From the NCBI GenBank assembly GCA_937967685.1, contig CALBTX010000044.1, forward strand, positions 1 through 5,964: a stretch of DNA of 5,964 nucleotides. The letters are read 5' to 3'. Below the pieces are notes generated by a model. It was not told the DNA's origin and did not search any database. It saw only the letters and a program-made list of their open reading frames with translations. Position 1 is the stretch's first letter, and every line of letters begins with the position of its first letter. The DNA comes from an uncultured Bacillaceae bacterium. Its GTDB lineage: Bacteria > Bacillota > Bacilli > Caldalkalibacillales > Caldalkalibacillaceae. Of the stretch, positions 1-5,692 are shown piece by piece. The translations under genes were made by a program, and so were the position numbers.

Positions 1-842
1 TAATTGCGCAGCAGGGGGAAAACGTGAGCGTGCATTTTTTGATCGCTGAGCTGATCGAAATTAGCTAACATTTCCTTAAGGCCCTTTTCCCCTGCGGCAA
101 ACGTCACGTGTTTTCCTTCCGGAGTGATTTCAAAGCGTCTCATATTTTGCTTCAATTTTCTTAAGACCAGCTTATGAGAGTAAGCTTGCAGCAATTCATC
201 CAGGCGGCTAAATTTGGATGATTTGCTGTTTTTTTCGGCCTGAGCCTTTGGTTGTATTTCTGCTTTGATGCGTTGGACATGATCCAGCCCTGAAAGCTGT
301 TTGCGGGCCCCGTTATACTGGATTTTTTTCGTTTCCTTCAAATGCATCCTCATCGTTCGAACATGTTCACTCGTGACGAATCCCTTCTCTTGCACTTGAG
401 CCTCGACCGCTTTCATTTGGCGGTCGATGTCTTTTAATTTTTGTTGGTCATCAAGCAAACTTTGCAGGACGGCTTTCAATTGCTCAACATCTTCCTGGAC
501 CGTGTTTAAGTGTTCACTCAACGTATCGAGCAGCTCGAGCATTTCTTCAAATTGCCATACAGGACGTTCGATTAATGTAACTAGCATCTGCTCTCTAAAG
601 TTGACCGCGGAATAGTAGTGAATGATCAGTTCGCATAGGGGGAAAGCCTCTTCCCGGGACACGGCTTGTCCGGTTTGTGAGACAATGAGCAACCCTTTTT
701 CTTTTTTAAACCGTATATAGCGCACGGCATAATATAGTAGATTATTTTGTTTGGCCGCGTGAGGAATGAATTCATATTTTTCCAAGGCTTTTTTATGTTT
801 TTCGGCTGTTTGTTTAACATTTTCCGTCAGTTTCAGCGCCAT
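1..842 (-). CDS. Uncharacterised coiled-coil protein, partial or ending exactly at the left edge
   Basis: I do not recognise this protein. The minus-strand frame is open from the ATG at 842-840 to the left edge, giving 280 residues without a stop. The last two bases read TA, so the next codon is either a stop or Tyr and the protein may end right at the border. The start is supported by GGTGAT four bases upstream; an in-frame ATG at 854-852 lacks such a site. Residues 1-25 are Lys-rich. Residues 35-95 look like a compact alpha/beta region (LLYYAVRYIRF, then GLLIVSQTG). Residues about 96-152 are a Leu/Glu/Gln-rich heptad-like coiled coil. A polar Lys/Ser/Gln linker covers about 193-210, followed by a basic helical stretch (KLVLRKLKQNMRRF, 224-237) and a short FEITPEGKHVTF segment. 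There is no signal peptide or membrane segment, so it is probably cytoplasmic. It is divergent from the FAH gene. The frame is well supported; the function is unknown. Confidence 0.8.
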   Translation of the reverse strand, partial: MALKLTENVKQTAEKHKKALEKYEFIPHAAKQNNLLYYAVRYIRFKKEKGLLIVSQTGQAVSREEAFPLCELIIHYYSAVNFREQMLVTLIERPVWQFEEMLELLDTLSEHLNTVQEDVEQLKAVLQSLLDDQQKLKDIDRQMKAVEAQVQEKGFVTSEHVRTMRMHLKETKKIQYNGARKQLSGLDHVQRIKAEIQPKAQAEKNSKSSKFSRLDELLQAYSHKLVLRKLKQNMRRFEITPEGKHVTFAAGEKGLKEMLANFDQLSDQKMHAHVFPLLRN

Positions 843-846
843 TTTT

Positions 847-852
847 ATCACC
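847..852 (-). promoter_or_regulatory. Ribosome binding site of the coiled-coil gene
   Basis: The minus strand reads GGTGAT here, complementary to the 3' end of 16S rRNA, four bases before the ATG at 842-840. It decides between that ATG and the in-frame ATG at 854-852, which has no comparable site. Confidence 0.55.
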
Positions 853-867
853 ATCCCGCTTGAAGTA

Positions 868-952
868 TATCAATATTTTGCTTTCAATATTTCCTTTTCT
901 AAAGGACTTTTGCAACCGTTAATGGAATGTATATGAATAGCCCATATTGATA
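868..952. repeat. Three copies of TCAATAT/ATATTGA in the divergent intergenic region
   Basis: TCAATATTT occurs at 870-878 and again at 884-892, a direct repeat with a 14-bp period. TATCAATAT at 868-876 recurs inverted as ATATTGATA at 944-952. The copies flank the region between two divergent starts, so they could be regulator sites. The sequence is AT-rich and the repeats are short, so chance is a real alternative. Confidence 0.3.
910..937 (+). promoter_or_regulatory. Candidate sigma-A-type promoter for the FAH gene
   Basis: TTGCAA (910-915) and TATGAA (932-937) are 16 bp apart and each match the vegetative consensus at four of six bases. Transcription would start near 944 and give a leader of about 20 bases, just reaching the ribosome binding site at 952. 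The match is modest and nothing else supports it. Confidence 0.3.
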
Positions 953-960
953 GGAGTGAT
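952..960 (+). promoter_or_regulatory. Ribosome binding site choosing the GTG start of the FAH gene
   Basis: AGGAGTGAT lies four bases before the GTG at 965-967. The reading frame can be extended to a TTG at 947, but that codon lies upstream of this site and would force the ribosome to start before it. GTG is therefore the better start. Confidence 0.75.
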
Positions 961-964
961 CGTT

Positions 965-1876
965 GTGAAATTCGTCACATATGCCCACAACGGGGCAGAA
1001 AAAGTCGGGATTTTGCATCACACTGAAGAGTATATCATACATATGAGCGATGTGATCAAATCGATTGATCCTGCTGAAAGCCTTCCCGAAACGATGCAGG
1101 CTTGTATTGAACTTGGCGACCGGTTTGTTGATCAATGCCGGCAAGCTTTAAAATGGATCGACGATCAGCAGGACGAGGGGCAAAAATATTTGCTTCCCGT
1201 GCAAGATGTTCGGTTGTTGGCCCCGATTCCCAGACCCGCGAAAAACATTTTTTGCGTGGGCAGAAATTACAGTGCGCATGCCCGCGAGATGGGAGCTTCC
1301 GGGGATCTTCCTCAATATCCGATGGTTTTCTCCAAAGTGCCGACTACTGTCATCGGGCCGGAAGAGACGATCTTAAATCATCAAGATGTGACGAACAGTT
1401 TAGATTATGAAGGGGAATTGGCGGTCGTTATCGGCAAGCAGGCGCAAGGCGTCCGTGAAGAAGAAGCGATGGACTATGTGTTCGGCTACACGATCATCAA
1501 CGATGTGACGGCCAGAGATTTGGTCAAACGGTATAAACATTATTTGCTGGGAAAAAGCCTGGATACCTCCTGTCCGATGGGACCCTGTCTGGTCCATCGC
1601 AGTGCCATTCCTGATCCAGGCAATTTGAAAATAGAAACAAAAGTAAACGGAGAAATCAGACAGTCCGCCAGGACGGATCAATTCATATTTTCCATCCCCG
1701 AAATCATTGCCACGATCAATCAGGGAACAACGTTGGAACCTGGAGATATCATCTCTACCGGAACACCGGCCGGGGTGGGCAACGGCTTTCAACCTCCGAA
1801 GTTTTTAAAGCCCGGGGATGTTATAGAGATTGAAATTGAAGGCATAGGCTTATTGAAAAATCAAGTGGAAAAATAA
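965..1876 (+). CDS. Fumarylacetoacetate hydrolase (FAH) family protein
   Basis: This is a 303-residue metal-dependent enzyme of the FAH superfamily, whose members hydrolyse or decarboxylate beta-diketo or 2-oxo acids. The exact substrate cannot be read from sequence. Residues about 1-85 form the variable N-terminal domain, starting MKFVTY. The catalytic domain follows. GRNYSAHARE (99-108) contains the H-x-x-E pair (H105, E108) that forms the catalytic lid dyad in FAHD1-like enzymes. YEGELAVVIGK supplies two metal-ligand glutamates (E149, E151), and INDVTARDL supplies the third ligand, D180. GKSLDTSCPMGP holds the conserved Lys197. STGTPAGVG (264-272) is the typical glycine-rich C-terminal signature. 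All expected active-site residues are present, so it is probably active. The start is GTG with a strong ribosome binding site. It lies 100 bp upstream of murI on the same strand and could be co-transcribed. I do not recall this neighbour beside racE in B. subtilis. Confidence 0.93.
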   Translation: MKFVTYAHNGAEKVGILHHTEEYIIHMSDVIKSIDPAESLPETMQACIELGDRFVDQCRQALKWIDDQQDEGQKYLLPVQDVRLLAPIPRPAKNIFCVGRNYSAHAREMGASGDLPQYPMVFSKVPTTVIGPEETILNHQDVTNSLDYEGELAVVIGKQAQGVREEEAMDYVFGYTIINDVTARDLVKRYKHYLLGKSLDTSCPMGPCLVHRSAIPDPGNLKIETKVNGEIRQSARTDQFIFSIPEIIATINQGTTLEPGDIISTGTPAGVGNGFQPPKFLKPGDVIEIEIEGIGLLKNQVEK

Positions 1877-1907
1877 CGAATCTATCATGACCACAAATAT
1901 AGGGAGC

Positions 1908-1950
1908 GGCATAAACTAACTCATGCCAGTATTTTGATCTGACAGCATGA
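1908..1950 (+). promoter_or_regulatory. Overlapping, mutually exclusive hairpins between the FAH gene and murI
   Basis: GGCAT (1908-1912) can pair with ATGCC (1923-1927). Alternatively TCATGC (1921-1926) plus CAG (1927-1929) can pair with CTG (1939-1941) plus GCATGA (1945-1950), with a 3-base bulge. The second hairpin is followed by TTTCTT, a poor terminator tail. Both use 1923-1927, so only one can form. This could be a weak terminator, an attenuator in the murI leader, or chance. Confidence 0.25.
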
Positions 1951-1959
1951 TTTCTTAGC

Positions 1960-1965
1960 AAAGGA
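1960..1965 (+). promoter_or_regulatory. Ribosome binding site of murI (TTG start)
   Basis: AAAGGA lies 11 bases before the TTG at 1977-1979, slightly farther than ideal. The ATGs at 1966 and 1970 are out of frame, and the family-typical N-terminus (IAVIDSGVGGLTV) begins four codons after the TTG, so TTG is the start despite the spacing. Confidence 0.6.
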
Positions 1966-1976
1966 ATGGATGGACT

Positions 1977-2774
1977 TTGAATAGACCGATCGCGGTGATT
2001 GACTCAGGTGTTGGGGGATTGACGGTGGTACAAGAATTGATCCGGCAATTGCCCAGGGAAGAAATCGTCTATTTTGGAGATACGGCCCGCTGTCCATATG
2101 GGCCGAGAAAGGCTTCAGAAGTGAGGACTTTCAGCTACCAAATGATCCGTTTTTTGGATGAATATCAGCCGAAAATGCTCGTCATTGCTTGTAATACGGC
2201 CACGGCCGTTATTTTGGAAGAGTTGAACCGGACATCATCCATACCAGTCGTCGGCGTGATTCATCCGGGCGTAAGGGCCGCCATTAAATCGACATTAACG
2301 GGAAGAATAGGCGTCATTGGTACACAAGGAACGATTGAAAGCCGCCTATACGAGAGAGCTTTGAAACAGGTTCATCCCGGGCTGCACGTAACGAGTCTCG
2401 CTTGTCCCACCCTCGTCCCCATTGTTGAACAAGGACGTTTGACGATGGAAGAAGCGTTCGACACCGTGGCAGAAGCGCTTGAACCGTTAAAGGGTCAAAA
2501 TTTGGACACCCTGATTCTCGGATGTACTCATTATCCGTTATTATCTCCTGTCATCCAACAGGCCGTTGGTTCGGCAGTCAACTTAATCAGTTCGGCGGAT
2601 GAAACGGCACGGGAGGTCAGCACGATTCTCTTCCATAAAAATATGCTTTCCCAAAGTTTTGAGAGGCCGAAACATCGTTTTTTCACAAGTGGCAAGGTGG
2701 ATTTATTTCAACACATTGCTGAATCATGGTTGCGTTGCTCCGTCGATGTCAGACAGCATCGATTGGCTGAATAA
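1977..2774 (+). CDS. murI: Glutamate racemase
   Basis: This cytoplasmic, cofactor-independent racemase converts L-glutamate to D-glutamate for peptidoglycan synthesis. The 265 residues match the usual family length of about 260-275. The N-terminal substrate loop IAVIDSGVGGLTV carries catalytic Asp9 and Ser10, followed by YFGDTARCPYG (32-42). The two catalytic cysteines lie in ACNTATA (Cys72) and LGCTHYPLL (Cys183, with His185). GVIHPGVRAA, GTQGTIES and ACPTLVPIVE (with Glu151) are further family blocks. The C-terminus ends in the usual FFTSGKVDLF segment. The start is TTG. In B. subtilis the equivalent gene is racE, also close to gerM and rph. A terminator about 90 bp downstream separates it from gerM. 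No clear promoter lies directly upstream, so it may depend on transcription from the FAH gene. Every catalytic residue I expect is present. Confidence 0.98.
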   Translation: MNRPIAVIDSGVGGLTVVQELIRQLPREEIVYFGDTARCPYGPRKASEVRTFSYQMIRFLDEYQPKMLVIACNTATAVILEELNRTSSIPVVGVIHPGVRAAIKSTLTGRIGVIGTQGTIESRLYERALKQVHPGLHVTSLACPTLVPIVEQGRLTMEEAFDTVAEALEPLKGQNLDTLILGCTHYPLLSPVIQQAVGSAVNLISSADETAREVSTILFHKNMLSQSFERPKHRFFTSGKVDLFQHIAESWLRCSVDVRQHRLAE

Positions 2775-2781
2775 TCATGAC

Positions 2782-2859
2782 ATGGGATGGATGAACAGGT
2801 TATGGGATGAGAATGACCATGCCATTGGATTGGATGAAAAAAATTTAAAGTTAAATTGA
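2782..2859 (+). CDS. Possible 25-residue ORF between murI and its terminator (doubtful)
   Basis: An ATG at 2782 opens a frame of 25 codons that closes with TGA at 2859, five bases before the terminator stem. The peptide is MGWMNRLWDENDH followed by AIGLDEKNLKLN: acidic in the middle, with no membrane or signal character. I see no ribosome binding site before the ATG. The stretch contains repeated GGATG words, which may simply be 3' untranslated sequence of murI. It is listed because it is the only open frame in this gap, not because coding is likely. Confidence 0.12.
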   Translation: MGWMNRLWDENDHAIGLDEKNLKLN

Positions 2860-2863
2860 GGTT

Positions 2864-2915
2864 GGGTTGTCCCCGGAGCGTCGAGGTTCGCTTTGAGGGC
2901 AACCCTTAGTTTTTT
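2864..2915 (+). terminator. Rho-independent terminator after murI
   Basis: GGGTTG (2864-2869) pairs with CAACCC (2900-2905), and CCC (2871-2873) pairs with GGG (2897-2899) across a single bulged T. An inner stem of AGCG (2877-2880) with CGCT (2889-2892) continues the arm around an 8-base loop. Six Ts follow at 2910-2915, four bases after the stem. There is no T-run on the opposite side, so it acts on the plus strand only. It separates murI from gerM. Confidence 0.8.
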
Positions 2916-2970
2916 ACTGAAGAAGTTATATATTTTGGGAAAGCTCGTATATATAGTAGTACAAACTAGT

Positions 2971-2981
2971 GGAGGAGGGAG
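2971..2981 (+). promoter_or_regulatory. Strong ribosome binding site choosing the TTG start of gerM
   Basis: A purine tract, GGAGGAGGGAG, ends four bases before the TTG at 2986-2988. It decides against the longer frame beginning at a TTG at 2893, which would run through the murI terminator and place the signal peptide internally. Confidence 0.8.
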
Positions 2982-2985
2982 AACC

Positions 2986-4152
2986 TTGGGCAAGAATAAA
3001 ATATTCTTCTTGTTGTGCGTTTTTATGTTGACGCTGTTTATGTCGGGGTGTGTTTTTGGTCCGAGCGAAAATGCCGGCTCCGGGGCCATCGATCCGCCGC
3101 AAGAAGATTATTTAGGCGAAGGTGTGGAAGAAGGTGACATTGAATTCAATTTGTCTGAAACTGAAGGAGAGGGGGACACCGAATCAGCTGAGGAAGAAAC
3201 GGCAGGAGAAGAAGCGGAAGGCGAACAGGAAAACAGTGCGGAAGATGAAGCTGACAGCGGCGAAGACCAGGCCCAAAGTACAGAGCGCACCATTTATGTT
3301 TTTGATGATAAGGGCTATGTCGTTCCTTTAACCGTACAGGTTCCTTTTACGGAATCCCCAGCAACTCAAGCGATGGAATATTTGGTGGCGGGAGGACCGG
3401 TGACCGAATTGCTTCCTGATGGTACTCGAGCCGTTCTTCCGGCAGGGACGGAGTTGTCAGTGAACATTATCGAGGATGAAAAAACGGCCGTTGTTGATTT
3501 TTCGAAGGAATTTGGGGATTATCCACCCGAAGATGAAAAAGGCATTCTGGAAGCCATTACGTGGACCCTCACACAGTTTGACTCTATTGACAAAGTGAAT
3601 ATTATGATGAACGGCGAGCCTCTGGAGGTCATGCCGGTGAATGAAACACCGATCCAGGAAACATTGAGCCGTCAAGACGGCATTAATATTGAAATCGGCA
3701 GCGGGGCCCGCATCGGAGACAATTCCGTTGTGACGCTTTATTTCAAGTCTGAAAGTCCGAGCGGGGCTTATGATTATTATGTCCCCGTATCAAGGGTCAT
3801 CCCCCGCAGCAACGATCTCCTTTTGGCCACCGTGGAAGAGCTGATCAAAGGACCGAGTCCTCATTCCGGCCTTTTTACCGATCTGTCGGACAAAACGGAA
3901 GTGCTTGAAGCACAGGAAGAAGATGGATTGGTCACGTTGGATTTCAGCGAGGAGTTCTTAAGTTTTGACAGTGAAGACACCAAGGCTTCGGACGACGTAC
4001 TCAATTCACTGGTTCTCTCTTTGGCTGAATCAGGATTGGCTGATGCGGTGCAAGTATCCGTCAACGGTGAAACGGACCTGGAGACTTTAGGTGGCCTGGA
4101 TCTGTCCAAGCCTGTTTCCAAACCGGTCACGATTAATGCCGCTGGTATTTAA
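2986..4152 (+). CDS. gerM: GerM sporulation/germination lipoprotein with two GerMN domains
   Basis: This is a 388-residue lipoprotein, close to the roughly 366 of B. subtilis GerM. There, GerM is needed to build the SpoIIIA-SpoIIQ channel between mother cell and forespore, and mutants also show germination defects. The signal peptide has a Lys near the start, a hydrophobic core (IFFLLCVFMLTLF) and an MSGC lipobox, placing the lipidated Cys at residue 22. A linker at residues 40-99 has 26 acidic residues out of 60 and no Lys or Arg. Two GerMN domains follow, about 101-219 and 247-377. Each contains an AxxxLxxGP-type helix (MEYLVAGGP; VEELIKGPSP), a V-x-F/L-DFS-x-EF strand (VVDFSKEF; VTLDFSEEF) and a V-x-V/M-NGE turn (MMNGEPLE; SVNGETDLE). 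This internal duplication is characteristic of GerM. The start is TTG behind a strong ribosome binding site. It lies between two terminators, so it is probably its own transcript. I could not fit a convincing sigma-A or sigma-E promoter upstream. Confidence 0.95.
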   Translation: MGKNKIFFLLCVFMLTLFMSGCVFGPSENAGSGAIDPPQEDYLGEGVEEGDIEFNLSETEGEGDTESAEEETAGEEAEGEQENSAEDEADSGEDQAQSTERTIYVFDDKGYVVPLTVQVPFTESPATQAMEYLVAGGPVTELLPDGTRAVLPAGTELSVNIIEDEKTAVVDFSKEFGDYPPEDEKGILEAITWTLTQFDSIDKVNIMMNGEPLEVMPVNETPIQETLSRQDGINIEIGSGARIGDNSVVTLYFKSESPSGAYDYYVPVSRVIPRSNDLLLATVEELIKGPSPHSGLFTDLSDKTEVLEAQEEDGLVTLDFSEEFLSFDSEDTKASDDVLNSLVLSLAESGLADAVQVSVNGETDLETLGGLDLSKPVSKPVTINAAGI

Positions 4153-4162
4153 TCGCACGCCT

Positions 4163-4171
4163 TGTTATAAT
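4163..4171 (+). promoter_or_regulatory. Extended -10-like element just before the gerM terminator
   Basis: TGTTATAAT is a perfect extended -10 sequence (TG, one base, TATAAT). The -35 position holds TGGTAT, a poor match. Transcription from here would start around 4178, about two bases before the terminator stem, so any product would be only some 30 bases unless the hairpin is read through. It may be coincidental, or a promoter for rph with early attenuation. Confidence 0.3.
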
Positions 4172-4179
4172 AGGACCAT

Positions 4180-4209
4180 AAGAGGTAGCATAAGCCTACC
4201 TCTTTTTTT
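4180..4209 (+). terminator. Rho-independent terminator after gerM
   Basis: AAGAGGTAG (4180-4188) pairs perfectly with CTACCTCTT (4196-4204) around a 7-base loop. The T-run spans 4203-4209, directly on the stem. It begins 28 bases after the gerM stop codon and points in the plus direction only. Confidence 0.92.
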
Positions 4210-4301
4210 CCGGCCATGATCACTGGATGTTCCGCTGTCCAAGTAGGGTCAGTATGAGTTGAATGAGACTTGAATAAGCTAAAAAGGCCGGCAACAATCG
4301 G

Positions 4302-4307
4302 AGAGGA
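4302..4307 (+). promoter_or_regulatory. Ribosome binding site of rph
   Basis: AGAGGA lies nine bases before the ATG at 4317-4319. I found no convincing promoter between the gerM terminator (ends 4209) and this site, apart from the doubtful extended -10 at 4163-4171. Confidence 0.7.
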
Positions 4308-4316
4308 AGTGGACGA

Positions 4317-5081
4317 ATGAGAGTGGATGACCGCCAGGCAGATCAATTGCGCCCCATTCATATACAACCTGATTACATAAAGCATGCGGAAGGATCCGTC
4401 TTCATATCCATTGGAGAAACGCGTGTCATTTGCACGGCCAGCATTGAGGACAAAGTGCCCCCTTTCATGCGCGGACAAGGAAAAGGCTGGGTGACGGCAG
4501 AGTATGCCATGTTGCCCAGAGCCACCCAGCAACGGAACGTGCGTGAATCTTCGCGAGGAAAAATCAGCGGCAGAACGATGGAAATTCAACGCCTGATTGG
4601 CCGTTCTTTGCGTTCCGTCGTCGATTTGGAACAGTTGGGGGAAAGAACCGTTTGGTTGGATTGTGATGTCATTCAGGCTGACGGCGGGACACGGACGGCC
4701 TCGATCACCGGTGCGTTCGTGGCGATGGTTTTGGCCCTCGAAAATTATAGAAAAGAGGATAAGTTGACCGGGATACCGGTGACAGACTTTCTGGCGGCAA
4801 CAAGTGTCGGCGTTCTGGAGAATGGTGAAGTCATTCTCGATTTGAATTATGAGGAAGATTCTCAGGCCAAAGTCGATATGAATATTGTCATGACAGGTCA
4901 CGGAGAATTTGTTGAAGTCCAGGGAACCGGTGAAGAGCACCCGTTTACGAAAGGCCAGCTCGAGCAGCTGCTGACATTCGCCGAACTTGGTATCTCCCGT
5001 CTGATAGATGTTCAAAAGGACGTTTTAGGTGATATTTCCGCTCAAATCGGAGTGCGGTCGGCCAGCGGGGATACCCCATGA
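4317..5081 (+). CDS. rph: Ribonuclease PH (tRNA nucleotidyltransferase)
   Basis: This phosphorolytic 3'-5' exoribonuclease trims the 3' ends of precursor tRNAs, using phosphate and releasing nucleoside diphosphates. The active form is a hexamer. At 254 residues it is slightly longer than the B. subtilis enzyme (about 245). The phosphate-binding site is intact: Arg86 in SGRTMEIQRLIGR, and DGGTRT with Gly124-Thr125-Arg126, the same numbering as in characterised enzymes. VWLDCDVIQ precedes it. LDLNYEEDSQAKVDMN (about 174-189) holds the metal-binding acidic residues. VEVQGTGEEHPF (199-210) is a conserved C-terminal block. One oddity is near the N-terminus: the usual RxDGR reads RVDDR, with Asp at position 5 in place of Gly. 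The stop codon overlaps the start of rdgB by four bases (ATGA), which suggests translational coupling, as in the B. subtilis rph-ysnA pair. Confidence 0.98.
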   Translation: MRVDDRQADQLRPIHIQPDYIKHAEGSVFISIGETRVICTASIEDKVPPFMRGQGKGWVTAEYAMLPRATQQRNVRESSRGKISGRTMEIQRLIGRSLRSVVDLEQLGERTVWLDCDVIQADGGTRTASITGAFVAMVLALENYRKEDKLTGIPVTDFLAATSVGVLENGEVILDLNYEEDSQAKVDMNIVMTGHGEFVEVQGTGEEHPFTKGQLEQLLTFAELGISRLIDVQKDVLGDISAQIGVRSASGDTP

Positions 5082-5692
5082 GCAAAATATTGCTGGCCAC
5101 AAAAAATCGCGGGAAACAGCGAGAAATACTTAAAATATTAGCTCCGCTCGGTGTCGATGTCATTTCTCTGGCGGATGTCGTTGATCAACACATGCCCGAT
5201 GTGCTTGAAGACGGGAAGACCTTTGCCGAAAACGCCTTAAAAAAAGCAGAGGTCTTCCATCGTTTTTATCATATCCCTACGCTGGCCGACGATTCGGGAC
5301 TGGAAGTAGATGCTCTTGGAGGAGCACCCGGCGTATACTCGGCCAGATATGCCGGAGAAGAAAAAAACGATGAAGCCAACAACCGGAAATTGTTAGCCAA
5401 TTTAGAAGGTGTACCCCGCGGAGAAAGAAAAGCTCGCTTCACGTGTGTGCTGGCTTATGTCGATGGCGATTCGCCCCCTATTTTGGCAACGGGTCACTGC
5501 GAAGGCGTGATTGCCGAACAGCCGAGAGGGGAAGGCGGCTTTGGCTATGATCCGCTTTTTTATCTTCCTGAAAAAGGAAAGACACTGGCCGAATTGTCCG
5601 CCGAAGAAAAAAATAAAATCAGTCACCGCTATCACGCCCTGCAAAATTTTATCCGCGCATATGAACACCGGGTCCGGTCCAAGAAATCATAA
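5078..5692 (+). CDS. rdgB: RdgB/HAM1 family non-canonical purine NTP pyrophosphatase
   Basis: This cytoplasmic house-cleaning enzyme hydrolyses dITP, ITP and XTP to monophosphates and pyrophosphate, keeping deaminated purines out of DNA and RNA. The 204 residues match the family (about 195-205). ILLATKNRGKQREI near the N-terminus is the T-x-N-x-x-K nucleotide-binding motif (Thr8, Asn10, Lys13). LADDSGLEVDALGG (69-82) contains the catalytic Asp71, followed by GVYSARYAGE. GGFGYDPLFYLP (153-164) is the base-recognition block, and KNKISHRYHAL (178-188) carries the conserved SHR motif. The gene overlaps rph by four bases and has only a weak GGGG-type ribosome binding site of its own, so it is probably translated by coupling. 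Its 3' end overlaps the opposing permease gene by six bases, with no visible terminator between them. The B. subtilis counterpart is ysnA. Confidence 0.97.
   Translation: MSKILLATKNRGKQREILKILAPLGVDVISLADVVDQHMPDVLEDGKTFAENALKKAEVFHRFYHIPTLADDSGLEVDALGGAPGVYSARYAGEEKNDEANNRKLLANLEGVPRGERKARFTCVLAYVDGDSPPILATGHCEGVIAEQPRGEGGFGYDPLFYLPEKGKTLAELSAEEKNKISHRYHALQNFIRAYEHRVRSKKS

Noticed and set aside
427..615. 62-residue Ser/Cys-rich plus-strand frame
   Set aside because: It is antisense to the coiled-coil segment of the left-edge gene. Ser/Cys-rich composition is typical of the reverse of Leu/Glu/Gln-rich coding sequence.
626..820. 64-residue minus-strand frame
   Set aside because: It lies in another frame inside the 280-residue minus-strand gene, which has the better start, ribosome binding site and length.
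947..964. Six-codon extension of the FAH gene to a TTG at 947
   Set aside because: The Shine-Dalgarno site AGGAGTGAT lies downstream of that TTG and four bases before the GTG at 965.
2912..2965. Sigma-A or sigma-E promoter for gerM in the TATA-rich stretch
   Set aside because: Several TATA-like words occur, but none pairs with a -35 element at acceptable spacing, so I did not call one.
2893..2985. N-terminal extension of gerM to a TTG at 2893
   Set aside because: It would begin inside the murI terminator hairpin and bury the lipoprotein signal peptide. The strong ribosome binding site at 2971-2981 points to 2986.
4209..4291. CCGGCC (4209-4214) and GGCCGG (4286-4291) as a long-range hairpin before rph
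   Set aside because: Only six bases pair across a loop of about 70. CCGGCC-type words occur often in this sequence, and nothing suggests a riboswitch core.
4149..5015. 288-residue minus-strand open frame opposite rph
   Set aside because: The plus strand encodes a complete RNase PH with every key residue, and the antisense product shows no recognisable domain. It is a shadow of rph codon use.
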